A program made the position numbers and the translations under genes. Positions 32,024 through 39,816 of a DNA stretch of 50,151 nt are shown here, one piece after another (the first letter of the stretch is position 1; every line of letters begins with the position of its first letter). Under the pieces are notes generated by a model. It was not told the origin of the DNA, did no database searches, and saw only the letters and a program-made list of their open reading frames with translations. This DNA is from Planctomycetia bacterium (GTDB lineage: Bacteria; Planctomycetota; Phycisphaerae; Phycisphaerales; SM1A02). The stretch spans positions 1 to 50,151 of the forward strand of contig SXOD01000031.1 of the NCBI GenBank assembly GCA_005776885.1, read 5' to 3'.

Positions 32024-32911
32024 TCATCCAGCCACCGTCAGCCCATCCCAGCCCGGCTCGACGCTCAAGCCCGCGCCCGCCCCCGCCCCCGCGCCAGCGC
32101 CAGTGGCCTCGCGAAGCCGCCTCTCCAGCCGATCGTGCAGGATGTCGTGTGCGAGGTGGACCAGGATGGTTCGGCGCGCCGCAATCCGCCCGGCAGCATC
32201 GACTGCCTGCCCAATGGTGAAGTGGGTGGGGTGTGGTCGATCGCGCAGACCATCCAGAACCAGCGTGGTCACTCCGCGCAGTGCGGCTTCGCTCGCGGTC
32301 GGGATCGTCGAGACATCCGTACACCACGCCAGCGGGAAGAGTCCGCCCGCCATTCCCTGGGGCGCGTCCAGTCGGAATCCGAGCACGGGCATGCGCCCAT
32401 GGATCAGTTCGACGGCGGTGACGCGCAAGCCGAAGCAGTCGAATGGCTCGCCGGGGCGAATCTCGCGCGTCTCAATGTCCGCCACCCAGGCATCGTTTCC
32501 GTTGGGGCCGGGGTCGTCCCCCAGGATGTGCGAGTAGATCGTCCTCAGCGACGAGAGCGTCGCCGCATCGCTGCTGAGCCGGATCGACGAGCCCTGCATG
32601 ATGTTGTATCGACGCGTCTCGTCCAAGCCCCAGACATGGTCGACATGCGCGTGCGTCACCAGGATCTCGTCGACCCGCGTGAGTCTTGCGCGCAGCGCCT
32701 GCTCGCGGTGGTCGGGTCCGCAGTCCAGCAGGATGCAGCGCGCGTGGCCGCCGGGGTCGATGAACTGAAGCGCGCCGGCGGTGCGCGTGCGACGGTCCCG
32801 CGGATCGGCGCTGGTGCAGACTTCGCACTGGCAGCCGATCGCGGGAACACCCGAGCTGGTGCCGGTGCCGAGGATCGTGAGTCGCGCGTCGCGGATGGGC
32901 TGGTTGGTCAC
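32024..32911 (-). CDS. MBL-fold metallohydrolase (PhnP-like)
   Basis: The 295-residue protein has the metallo-beta-lactamase signature THAHVDHVWGLD (HxHxDH) and begins with ILGTGTSSGVPAIGCQCEVC, the PhnP-type N-terminus with a possible Zn-binding CxCxxC. Further ligands are in ELIHGRMP and AWCTDVS. PhnP relatives are phosphodiesterases, but without phn genes the substrate is open. Near the C-terminus GCCCGC-type hexamers encode an alternating Gly-Ala tract of about 11 residues. The GTG start overlaps the stop of the ThiD2-ThiE gene (GTGA, 32908-32911), so it is translationally coupled to thiamine synthesis. Confidence 0.82.
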   Translation of the reverse strand: MTNQPIRDARLTILGTGTSSGVPAIGCQCEVCTSADPRDRRTRTAGALQFIDPGGHARCILLDCGPDHREQALRARLTRVDEILVTHAHVDHVWGLDETRRYNIMQGSSIRLSSDAATLSSLRTIYSHILGDDPGPNGNDAWVADIETREIRPGEPFDCFGLRVTAVELIHGRMPVLGFRLDAPQGMAGGLFPLAWCTDVSTIPTASEAALRGVTTLVLDGLRDRPHPTHFTIGQAVDAAGRIAARRTILVHLAHDILHDRLERRLREATGAGAGAGAGAGLSVEPGWDGLTVAG

Positions 32912-33984
32912 CGCCCGCTCCCGACGGCATCGCGCGTCGTGGCCCGGTGATCAAGTGCCTCGAGGATGCGTGCCGTCGCGTCGCCGGGAGACTCCGCACC
33001 GCAGATGGCGCCGCTCACCGCCACGCCGCGAGCCCCCGCCGCCGCGACGAGCCGCGCCTCTTCGGGGCCGATGCCGCCGATGGCCAGGTGTGGGATCGAT
33101 GCGGCGTCGCCCAGACCCGTGAACACATCTCGAAGAAGGCTGGGCCCGGCCGCAGTCAAGCCTGGCTTGGTTCCCGACGGAAACATCGGCCCGATGCCGA
33201 TCATGTCCGCGCCGGCGCACACGGCAGCCCGCGCTTCGTCCACCGAGTGCGCGGTTGCTCCGATCAGGATCGATCGTCCCGCAAGCCTCCGAGCGTCCGC
33301 GATCGACAGGTCCGCCGCACCCAGGTGCACGCCGTCCGCGCCTGCCGCGATGGCCACATCCGCGCGATCATTCACGATGACGGCCGCGCCGTGCGATTGC
33401 GCACACTCGACCACATCGCGCACATGGACCACCAGCTCCCGGTCGTCGATGGACTTCTCGCGGACCTGGACGGCCTCGCAGCCCGTGCGAAGCGATGCCT
33501 CCAGGACCTCGCGCCACGGCCGTCGGCAGGAGCCACGAGTGAGCAGCAGGCAGAGTCGCCATTGCCGCGCGCGGCCGGTGCCCAGCGACAGGACGATCGC
33601 CTGCACGACGGCATACCCGTCGTAGCGGATGCGCTCGATCGAGCGGGCGGCGGCTGCTGCGGTGTCGGAGAGCTTGAGAGCCTCTTCCATCGCGCGCAGC
33701 GACTCACTCAGCCGCGCACCGTTGGCTTCGGCCAGTTCCGCGATGCCGTCGCGCGCGCTTTTCCTCGCTCCGCTTCGTCCGCAGCCCGCGTCTCCTGCGA
33801 CATCGCGGGCCGCGATGAATCGACCCGCGTCCAACGGAGCCAGCGCCTCCGAAAGCCGATGCCGAAGTGACTTGCACTCCGCAGCCAGGGCGTCGGCCGC
33901 AGGACCAAATCGAGCCAGGTCCTCCAGGACGCGGAGAGCCTCGAGGGCCCGATTCCGGTTGGCATCGAGGAGTCGAAACAGCAT
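32908..33984 (-). CDS. thiE: ThiD2-ThiE fusion: HMP-P kinase-like domain plus thiamine phosphate synthase
   Basis: The 358-residue protein has two parts. Residues about 1-135 ([32 protein letters not shown]) match the ThiD2 domain, an alternative HMP-P kinase known fused to ThiE. Residues about 140-350 are thiamine phosphate synthase: [49 protein letters not shown] and [10 protein letters not shown]. Together they would phosphorylate HMP-P and join it to the thiazole phosphate. The ATG at 33984 is at the conserved N-terminus. It is divergent from the superoxide dismutase gene and coupled to the MBL gene. Confidence 0.88.
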   Translation of the reverse strand: MLFRLLDANRNRALEALRVLEDLARFGPAADALAAECKSLRHRLSEALAPLDAGRFIAARDVAGDAGCGRSGARKSARDGIAELAEANGARLSESLRAMEEALKLSDTAAAAARSIERIRYDGYAVVQAIVLSLGTGRARQWRLCLLLTRGSCRRPWREVLEASLRTGCEAVQVREKSIDDRELVVHVRDVVECAQSHGAAVIVNDRADVAIAAGADGVHLGAADLSIADARRLAGRSILIGATAHSVDEARAAVCAGADMIGIGPMFPSGTKPGLTAAGPSLLRDVFTGLGDAASIPHLAIGGIGPEEARLVAAAGARGVAVSGAICGAESPGDATARILEALDHRATTRDAVGSGR

Positions 33985-34035
33985 GGGCAGGAGCCGACAA
34001 GCCTAGTCGTGCGGGGCTATGCTCAGGAACACACC

Positions 34036-34680
34036 ATGGCCTACCCCTTCACGCTGCCGGAACTCCCGTACGCCGACGAAGCCCTTGAGCCCGCGATCGA
34101 TCGCCAGACGATGGTGATCCACCGGACCAAGCACCACCAGGCGTATGTGACGAACCTCAACAAGGCGCTGGAGTCGCAGCCGGAGCTGCAGGCGCTCTCC
34201 ATCGATGACCTGTGCGCTCGAATCAACTCGCTCCCCGACGCGGTGAAAACGGCGGTCCGCAACAACGGAGGCGGCCATTGGAACCACTCCGCGTTCTGGA
34301 CGATGCTGGCTCCTCCCACCGCCGCCGGCGACAGTGCCCCGAGTGCCAATCTCAACGCCGCCATCAACGCCGACCTCGGCGGGATGGATGACATGAAGAA
34401 GGCGTTCGCCGCCGCTGCAGCTGGTCGATTCGGCTCCGGATGGGCCTGGCTGATCGTGAAGTCCGACGGCAAGCTGGCCATCACGTCCACGCCCAACCAA
34501 GACAACCCGCTCATGGCGGGGGTCGCGGACGCCATCGGCACGCCGATCCTGGGGCTGGCTGTCTGGGAGCACGCGTACTACCTGCACTACCAGAACCGAC
34601 GCCCCGACTATGTCACCGGCTTCTGGAGCGTCGTGAACTGGGACGAGGTCTCGCGCCGCTACTCGCAGGCGCATGGGTGA
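34036..34680 (+). CDS. sodA: Fe/Mn superoxide dismutase with Asp-to-Ala metal-ligand change
   Basis: The 214-residue protein is a full-length Fe/Mn [21 protein letters not shown], then [10 protein letters not shown] with ligand His29, NHSAFW with ligand His84, and [17 protein letters not shown] with ligand His179. The fourth ligand, Asp in the family motif DVWEH, is Ala175 here (codon GCT at 34558-34560; GAT would be Asp). Activity is therefore doubtful unless another group replaces it or the base is an error. No signal peptide, so cytosolic. An AGGAA lies about 8 bases before the ATG. A bidirectional terminator follows. Confidence 0.93.
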   Translation: MAYPFTLPELPYADEALEPAIDRQTMVIHRTKHHQAYVTNLNKALESQPELQALSIDDLCARINSLPDAVKTAVRNNGGGHWNHSAFWTMLAPPTAAGDSAPSANLNAAINADLGGMDDMKKAFAAAAAGRFGSGWAWLIVKSDGKLAITSTPNQDNPLMAGVADAIGTPILGLAVWEHAYYLHYQNRRPDYVTGFWSVVNWDEVSRRYSQAHG

Positions 34681-34695
34681 AACCCACTGCACACT

Positions 34696-34742
34696 GGTTT
34701 TTGCCAATCCGGCGTCTCGGACGCGCCGCATTGGCAAAAACC
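34696..34742. terminator. Bidirectional intrinsic terminator
   Basis: GGTTTTTGCCAAT (34696-34708) pairs with ATTGGCAAAAACC (34730-34742); after a C-C mismatch, CGGCG pairs with CGCCG around a 9-base loop. T and A runs flank the stem, so it can end transcription from the SOD gene and from the lipoprotein gene that face each other. Confidence 0.8.
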
Positions 34743-34764
34743 GCTCGATCCACGAGGTGCCGGC

Positions 34765-35442
34765 TCACTTCGCCAACTTCAGTCCCTTGATCATCGAGGC
34801 AAACGCGTCGCGGTGTGAGTTCACGGTCGCGCTGGGCCCAATCAGGCGAATGAACACATTGCCGCTGGGTGCCTGCACGATCGCCCCAAGTTGCTCCATG
34901 CCCTGCCGCGGCGCTGCGGCACCCATCCCCTGGTAGGAGCCGGCGAACTTCATCACGATCACCTTGAGCCCGTTGACCTCTCGGTCCGCGCGCTCAAACG
35001 GCGCCGCATTGCCGTCAGCGCCCCGGAACTGTTGATGCCATCGCTCAATGTTGGCGTCAAGCGCGCCCCCGTCGCCCGCGGCGAAGAAGGAGAAGACCAG
35101 TTCGCCGCCGGAACCAGAGCCCTCGGCGGGAACGGCGTACTGCAGCGTGCGGAAGGCCATCGACGGAGCCTGCCAGGTCCAGGTCGCTGGCTTGGGCATC
35201 TCCAGTCCGCCAATCTCGATGATCGATGGATCGCTGGTCGAAGTGGAGAGCTTGCCTGCGGCGGGATTGGTGGCGGAATCGCCGGGAGCCGCTTTGGCCG
35301 CACCCGCCGCCTCCGCGGCTTTCGGTGCGATCGACGGTGTGTGCGGCGCTGGCGGCTTGGGCGCTGCGCTGTCGGAGCATGCGGCGGCAAGCACTGCGAC
35401 GGAACACAGGCACGCGGCGCGAGTGGCAATCGAAAGGGTCAT
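34765..35442 (-). CDS. Lipoprotein of unknown function
   Basis: The 225-residue protein has a lipoprotein signal (CLCSVAVLAAAC, Cys about residue 22), a Pro/Ala-rich linker, and a folded domain from about residue 85 (LEMPKPATWTWQAPSMAFR, FSFFAAGDGGALDANIERW, VNGLKVIVMKFAGSYQGMG). No family was recognised; it looks like a small exported domain common in planctomycetes. The ATG at 35442 has TACGAT exactly 6 bases upstream. It faces the SOD gene across a shared terminator and is divergent from the amidohydrolase gene (30-base gap). Confidence 0.72.
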   Translation of the reverse strand: MTLSIATRAACLCSVAVLAAACSDSAAPKPPAPHTPSIAPKAAEAAGAAKAAPGDSATNPAAGKLSTSTSDPSIIEIGGLEMPKPATWTWQAPSMAFRTLQYAVPAEGSGSGGELVFSFFAAGDGGALDANIERWHQQFRGADGNAAPFERADREVNGLKVIVMKFAGSYQGMGAAAPRQGMEQLGAIVQAPSGNVFIRLIGPSATVNSHRDAFASMIKGLKLAK

Positions 35443-35448
35443 GCCACC

Positions 35449-35454
35449 ATCGTA
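35449..35454 (-). promoter_or_regulatory. Possible leaderless -10 element (TACGAT) for the lipoprotein gene
   Basis: On the minus strand TACGAT ends 6 bases before the ATG at 35442, without a Shine-Dalgarno sequence between. The -35 would lie in or near the amidohydrolase start region. Confidence 0.38.
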
Positions 35455-35472
35455 ATCGCAGCGTGTGCGCTC

Positions 35473-37032
35473 ATGAGCACTAGTCTCCCGCGCGTGCCAG
35501 AGGCTTTCGCCATCCAGACGCACGGGATCCGCGCGCCAGAACCGCGCGCCGAGCGCTGGATCATCGTGGAAGGCGGCGTCGTCGCTTCACTGGAGCGATC
35601 CGCGCCCCGCGGCGTGCGCATCCTGGAGGCCCCCGTCGGGTTCGCCTGCCCTGGCTTCTTTGACAGCCACCTGCACCTGCTCCTTGCCGGATCCTCGCTG
35701 GCCCAGCTGGAACTCTCTGGGGTGCGCTCTCGCGAGGAGTTTGAGGGACACATCTCTAGCGCACACGCCGCACTGCCGGCGGATCGGTGGCTCCTGGCGC
35801 GTGGGTGGAATGAAGCGAACTTTGCAGGCGACGGCGCACCGGAGGCCTCGTGGTTCTCCTCCGCAGGCACTCGGCCTTGCGTGGCATGGCGGTCCGACCA
35901 GCACGCGTGCGTGGTGAACCAGCCGGTGATCGATCTCCTTGGTGGCGCGCTCGACGACGCGACCGAGGGCGAGTGCCCCCGCCGCGATGGTCGACCCATC
36001 GGCATCCTCCGTGAGCGCGCTGCGTGGCAGGTGTTGATTCCTCGCCTCCCTCCACCGACCGACGATGAGCTGGCCAGCGGCTTGGCTGCCGCGCAGCGCG
36101 TCCTCCTCGCCAACGGCATCACCAGCGTAGGGAGCATGGAGTACGCGGACTGGGTCGACCGCGTGCTGGTGCCGCGGTGCGACCTCCTCTCACCGCGCGT
36201 CCATGTCACCATGCTGGATCGCGAGTGGCCCGTCGATGTGGCCGATGTCGCGCGCCGCGCGCACGAAGCCACGCCGCGGCTCCGCTTCGTCGGCTGCAAA
36301 TCGTTCGCCGACGGCACGCTGGGCAGCCGCACCGCCTGGATGCAGGCCCCCTACGCCGACGGCGATGGACTGGAGGTCGGCACTCCACTCGAGTTCACCG
36401 CCGATGGTCGACTCGCGGAGTGGATGGCCCAGGTCGCCGGCGCCGGCCTCTCCCCAAGCGTCCACGCCATCGGCGATGCCGCGCTCACGGCCGTGCTGGA
36501 CGCCGCGGACGCGGCCCGCATCCCCGACCGCACGCTCCGCATCGAACACGCGCAGACCGTGGCGCCGGAGGACATCCCACGCCTTGCCCAACACATCGTG
36601 TCGATGCAGCCGCTGCACAAGGCCGACGATGCACGGATCGCCCACGCTCGACTCGGCCCGGAGAGACTGAACCGCTTCTTCCCCTTCCGCCGGATCGCGG
36701 ACGCCGGCGCGCTCCTTGCGTTTGGCAGCGACTGGCCCATTGCGCCGCCCGACCCCATCGAGGCGATGCGCACGGCGATCACGGGGCGAACGGTTGGCGG
36801 TGACCGATTCCAGCCCGACCAGTCGCTCACTCCGATGGAGGCCCTCCGCGCCACGACGATCGACGCCGCCCGAAGCCTTCGCGCCGACGCTGACCTGGGC
36901 CACCTCTCACCCGGCTCACGCGCCGACATCACCATCCTCGACCGCGATCCGCTCACGTGTGATTGGTGGAACGATCCACCCCGCGTCCTTGGGACGATGG
37001 TCGATGGCCGGATCGCACGCCCCGGTCACTGA
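35473..37032 (+). CDS. YtcJ-like amidohydrolase (amidohydrolase family 3)
   Basis: The 519-residue protein has the metal-dependent amidohydrolase landmarks in order: GFFDSHLHLLLAG (HxH), GITSVGSMEY, VGCKSFADGTLGSRTAWM, SVHAIGDAA, RIEHAQTV and FGSDWPIAPPDP. This is the layout of the YtcJ/NfdA group, which hydrolyses N-substituted formamides or related amides; the substrate is not predictable. It has no signal peptide. The ATG at 35473 is just before the N-terminal beta domain; the open frame continues far upstream through the lipoprotein gene but has no support. It ends 16 bases from the convergent site-2 protease gene. Confidence 0.87.
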   Translation: MSTSLPRVPEAFAIQTHGIRAPEPRAERWIIVEGGVVASLERSAPRGVRILEAPVGFACPGFFDSHLHLLLAGSSLAQLELSGVRSREEFEGHISSAHAALPADRWLLARGWNEANFAGDGAPEASWFSSAGTRPCVAWRSDQHACVVNQPVIDLLGGALDDATEGECPRRDGRPIGILRERAAWQVLIPRLPPPTDDELASGLAAAQRVLLANGITSVGSMEYADWVDRVLVPRCDLLSPRVHVTMLDREWPVDVADVARRAHEATPRLRFVGCKSFADGTLGSRTAWMQAPYADGDGLEVGTPLEFTADGRLAEWMAQVAGAGLSPSVHAIGDAALTAVLDAADAARIPDRTLRIEHAQTVAPEDIPRLAQHIVSMQPLHKADDARIAHARLGPERLNRFFPFRRIADAGALLAFGSDWPIAPPDPIEAMRTAITGRTVGGDRFQPDQSLTPMEALRATTIDAARSLRADADLGHLSPGSRADITILDRDPLTCDWWNDPPRVLGTMVDGRIARPGH

Positions 37033-37048
37033 CGACGAAGGCGTCGGG

Positions 37049-37732
37049 TCAATCGAGCAGTCCCGGCGGCAGTCCGCCAACGCGAATGGCAAGGATCTGC
37101 ATCTCGGCCATCACGCGCGACGCGGCACCGCTCATCGCATCGTCAAGGCCCAGGAGAAACACGGCGAGCAAGGCGAAGAAGGAGTACTGCTGCACTCGCG
37201 GGTCGGCGAAGAATGGACGCGATCCCGGCACAAGCCCCGCGGCCACGCGGGAGCCGTCCAGAGGCGGAATCGGGATCAGGTTGAACATCGCCAGGAACAC
37301 ATTCAGGTAAATCCCCATCGCGAGGGCGTGCTCCATGTTGTCGCGCAGGGGTTGCGTGCTTGGTGCGACCCAGAGCCATCCGTACCAGAGAAGCGTCGCC
37401 ACGACCGCCAAGATGATGTTCACCAACGGCCCCGCGAACGCGACCATGGCCACGCCTCGCCAACCCGAACGGAACCGCGACGGATTCACCGGCATGAGCC
37501 CCCATGCAAATCCGATCACCGCGAAGAAGAGCAGGCTCATGGGCGGCATGTGCACGAGCGGGTTGAGCGTCATGTGGCCCGACTCGCGCGGCGTCTCGTC
37601 CCCCTCCCAGATCGCTGCAACGCCGTGGCCCAGTTCATGCAGGCAGATCGACCCGATCACCCACACGGCCCAGGCAAGGAGCGCGGCCCAACCCTGCGTT
37701 TCCAGGACATTCGATACCCACCAGCCATTCAT
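37049..37732 (-). CDS. Site-2 protease family membrane metalloprotease (M50)
   Basis: The 227-residue protein has about six membrane helices. HELGHG (HExxH) lies in the second helix region and NLIPIPPLDGSR provides the third ligand in the LDG motif, as in M50/S2P proteases. Such enzymes cut membrane-embedded substrates, for example anti-sigma factors; the substrate is unknown. The ATG at 37732 is preceded by no clear RBS; upstream residues to 37819 are unlike a protein N-terminus. It is divergent from rpsP. Confidence 0.85.
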   Translation of the reverse strand: MNGWWVSNVLETQGWAALLAWAVWVIGSICLHELGHGVAAIWEGDETPRESGHMTLNPLVHMPPMSLLFFAVIGFAWGLMPVNPSRFRSGWRGVAMVAFAGPLVNIILAVVATLLWYGWLWVAPSTQPLRDNMEHALAMGIYLNVFLAMFNLIPIPPLDGSRVAAGLVPGSRPFFADPRVQQYSFFALLAVFLLGLDDAMSGAASRVMAEMQILAIRVGGLPPGLLD

Positions 37733-37802
37733 GTCCCATAAGTCGGCTCGAGGGCCCCTTCCACTCAAGTTGGATTCCGCCGGCGGGGCGCCGGCGGGGC
37801 GG

Positions 37803-37831
37803 TTGGCTGAAGGGCCCAACTCTGGTAGATT
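37803..37831 (+). promoter_or_regulatory. Promoter for rpsP-trmD-rplS, sharing a 17-base core with rplM
   Basis: TTGGCT (37803-37808), a 17-base spacer and TAGATT (37826-37831). The block TAGATTGCCCGATTCGC (37826-37842) is identical to the one upstream of rplM (42739-42755). The bases just after the -10 are GC-rich, as in stringently controlled promoters. Confidence 0.65.
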
Positions 37832-37842
37832 GCCCGATTCGC

Positions 37843-37960
37843 ACCCGCGACCCGTAGAGGCGGCGCACGGTCCCGATCGGGACCCAACACCACCTCAGGA
37901 GGCGGCGCCAGCCACAGTGGCCGGCACCTCCCAGGGGCGCGCCTGACGAGGAATCTCTTC
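37843..37960 (+). other. Structured 5' leader of the rpsP operon
   Basis: The roughly 118-base leader contains a perfect 16-base palindrome GGTCCCGATCGGGACC (37869-37884) and a second possible stem with GGAGG/CCTCC outside and GCCA/TGGC inside (about 37895-37930). GAGGAA just before the rpsP ATG is the Shine-Dalgarno sequence. A regulatory role is possible but unproved. Confidence 0.4.
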
Positions 37961-38263
37961 ATGGTTGTCCTTCGACTCAAGCGCATGGGCCGTGCCCATT
38001 CACCGTTCTATCGCCTCAACGCGATGGACAAGCGGTCGCCGCGTGACGGCGCCGTCATCGAACAGCTCGGTTGGTACAACCCGGGCGCCCCTTCCGGCAA
38101 GCAGTGGGAGCTCAACGCCGACCGCATCAAGCACTGGCTGAGCGTCGGCGCGCAGCCCTCTGAGACCGCGTCGGACCTCATCAAGAAGGTCGGGCTCGTG
38201 GCGGTCGTCGGCAAGAACAAGAAGCCGATGTCCAAGCGCATCACCGACAAGCACGCCGTCTAA
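37961..38263 (+). CDS. rpsP: 30S ribosomal protein S16
   Basis: The 100-residue protein matches bS16: VVLRLKRMGRAHSPFYRL at the N-terminus, SPRDGAVIEQLGWYNP and the helix RIKHWLSVGAQPSETASDLI. It is a small-subunit assembly protein. It leads the operon rpsP-trmD-rplS. The usual rimM gene between rpsP and trmD is missing; only 26 bases separate them. GAGGAA lies about 8 bases before the ATG. Confidence 0.97.
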   Translation: MVVLRLKRMGRAHSPFYRLNAMDKRSPRDGAVIEQLGWYNPGAPSGKQWELNADRIKHWLSVGAQPSETASDLIKKVGLVAVVGKNKKPMSKRITDKHAV

Positions 38264-38289
38264 CGCCGGCCGTCTTGACCATCACCAGC

Positions 38290-39045
38290 ATGCCACTCCG
38301 CATCGACATCCTGACGCTCTTCCCCGAGGCCATGCCCGGGATGCTGTCCTCCAGCATCCTCGGTCGCGCCATCGAGGCTGGGCTGCTGACGGTCGAGGTG
38401 CATGACATGCGGGACTGGGCGGACAACAAGCACAACAAGGTGGACGATCGCCCATTCGGCGGCGGCCCCGGAATGGTGCTGATGCCCGAACCGGTCGCCG
38501 CCGCCGTCGAGGCGGTGGACGCGATGTCGGCCCCGAAGGCCCGACGCCTCTCCCTCTGCCCCGCCGGCCGAACGCTGGACCAACGGATGGTGGAGGAGCT
38601 TGCTCGCGAGGAGCGACTGCTCCTGGTGTGCGGCCACTACGAGGGGATCGACCAGCGCGCCATCGACGCGCTGCGCCTGGAAGAGGTCTCCGTGGGCGAC
38701 TTCGTCGTCTCCGGCGGCGAACTCCCCGCACTCCTCCTCGTGGACGCGATCGCCCGGCTCCAGCCCGGCGCCCTCGGCCACGACCAGAGCGCCGCGGAAG
38801 ACTCTTTCACGTTGCGTGACGGCGACGGACACCAACTGCTTGACTGCCCCCATTTCACCCGGCCCCGAGAGTGGCGCGACCGCGCCGTTCCTGGAGTCCT
38901 GCTCTCTGGCGACCACGCGGCCATCGCTGCGTGGCGCCTTGAACAATCGACGTACCGCACCCGCGATCGTCGACCCGACCTGCTCTCATCGTGCCCCGGC
39001 CTGACTCCGGGTCACGCACAGGGACTTGCTCCCACTGGATCCTGA
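38290..39045 (+). CDS. trmD: tRNA (guanine-37-N1)-methyltransferase TrmD
   Basis: The 251-residue protein has the TrmD knot-fold motifs: RIDILTLFPE, DDRPFGGGPGMVLMPEP, LLVCGHYEGIDQRAID and VGDFVVSGGELPALLLVDA. It methylates G37 next to the anticodon using S-adenosylmethionine and prevents frameshifting. The ATG at 38290 was chosen over an upstream TTG at 38275. The stop is separated from the rplS start by one base. Confidence 0.96.
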   Translation: MPLRIDILTLFPEAMPGMLSSSILGRAIEAGLLTVEVHDMRDWADNKHNKVDDRPFGGGPGMVLMPEPVAAAVEAVDAMSAPKARRLSLCPAGRTLDQRMVEELAREERLLLVCGHYEGIDQRAIDALRLEEVSVGDFVVSGGELPALLLVDAIARLQPGALGHDQSAAEDSFTLRDGDGHQLLDCPHFTRPREWRDRAVPGVLLSGDHAAIAAWRLEQSTYRTRDRRPDLLSSCPGLTPGHAQGLAPTGS

Positions 39046-39046
39046 C

Positions 39047-39433
39047 ATGAACCGCACCGAAGTGCTCGAATCCATCGTTTCCGGCCAGATGAAGGCCGCC
39101 ACCGACCTCCCCGCCCTCCAGATCGGCGACACGCTCGACGTCCACTACCGGATCGTCGAAGGCGACAAGGAGCGCGTCCAGGTGTTCCAGGGCGTGCTCA
39201 TCGCGATGAAGGGCCGAGGCATCAACCGCATGATCACCGTGCGGCGCATCGTGGCCAACGAGGGAGTGGAGCGCATCTTCCCGCTCAACTCCCCTCGCGT
39301 CGCCAAGATCGACGTCGTGCGCCGCGCCGATTCCCGTCGCGCGAAGCTCTACTACCTCCGCGACCGCACCGGCAAGAGCCGCCGCCTCCGCGACGAGCGT
39401 CGTGGCGTCAAGAAGTCCGCTGCGGCCAGCTGA
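39047..39433 (+). CDS. rplS: 50S ribosomal protein L19
   Basis: The 128-residue protein matches bL19: GDTLDVHYRIVEGDKERVQVF, FQGVLIAMKGRGINRMITV, GVERIFPLNSPRVAKI and the basic RRADSRRAKLYYLRDRTGK. It lies at the interface of the ribosomal subunits. The ATG follows the trmD stop after one base, so the pair is translationally coupled. queD follows after 8 bases. Confidence 0.97.
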   Translation: MNRTEVLESIVSGQMKAATDLPALQIGDTLDVHYRIVEGDKERVQVFQGVLIAMKGRGINRMITVRRIVANEGVERIFPLNSPRVAKIDVVRRADSRRAKLYYLRDRTGKSRRLRDERRGVKKSAAAS

Positions 39434-39441
39434 CCGCGTCC

Positions 39442-39816
39442 GTGCACGTCAAGCTCGCGAAGCGATTCTCCTTCGAGGCCGCGCACTTCCTGCCTACCTT
39501 CCCGGAAGGGCACAAGTGCCGACGGCTCCATGGTCACTCGTTCCACGTGACCGTGGTCGTGGCCGGCGAGGTGCCCGAGCAGGCGGGCTACCTGGTCGAC
39601 TACGCGGAGATCCGTGCCGCGACCCGCCCGGTCGAGGAAGCGCTGGACCATCGTTTGCTCAACGACGTCCCCGGCCTGGAAAATCCAACGGCCGAACAGA
39701 TCTCCCGATGGATCTGGGACCGCCTCGCGCCCTCGCTCCCGCTGCTGGCCGAGGTCACCGTCGAGGAGACCTGCACGAGCGAGTGCTCCTATGCCGGCCC
39801 CACACCTCGTCGTTGA
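39442..39816 (+). CDS. queD: 6-carboxytetrahydropterin synthase family protein (QueD/PTPS)
   Basis: The 124-residue protein has the PTPS family layout: FEAAHFLP with the first Zn His, CRRLHGHSFHV with the catalytic Cys and two further Zn His, LDHRLLND, and VEETCTSECSY with the conserved Glu. It probably makes carboxytetrahydropterin for queuosine; other queuosine genes are not nearby. The start is GTG at 39442, placed 8 bases after the rplS stop. The end overlaps the next gene by 26 bases in another frame. Confidence 0.9.
   Translation: MHVKLAKRFSFEAAHFLPTFPEGHKCRRLHGHSFHVTVVVAGEVPEQAGYLVDYAEIRAATRPVEEALDHRLLNDVPGLENPTAEQISRWIWDRLAPSLPLLAEVTVEETCTSECSYAGPTPRR

Noticed and set aside
32066-32105. 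GCCCGC-type hexamer run in the MBL gene as a regulatory repeat
   Set aside because: It is in frame and simply encodes a Gly-Ala tract near the C-terminus; no sign of a separate function.
34891-35472. N-terminal extension of the amidohydrolase
   Set aside because: It is an antisense shadow of the lipoprotein gene; homology begins after the ATG at 35473.
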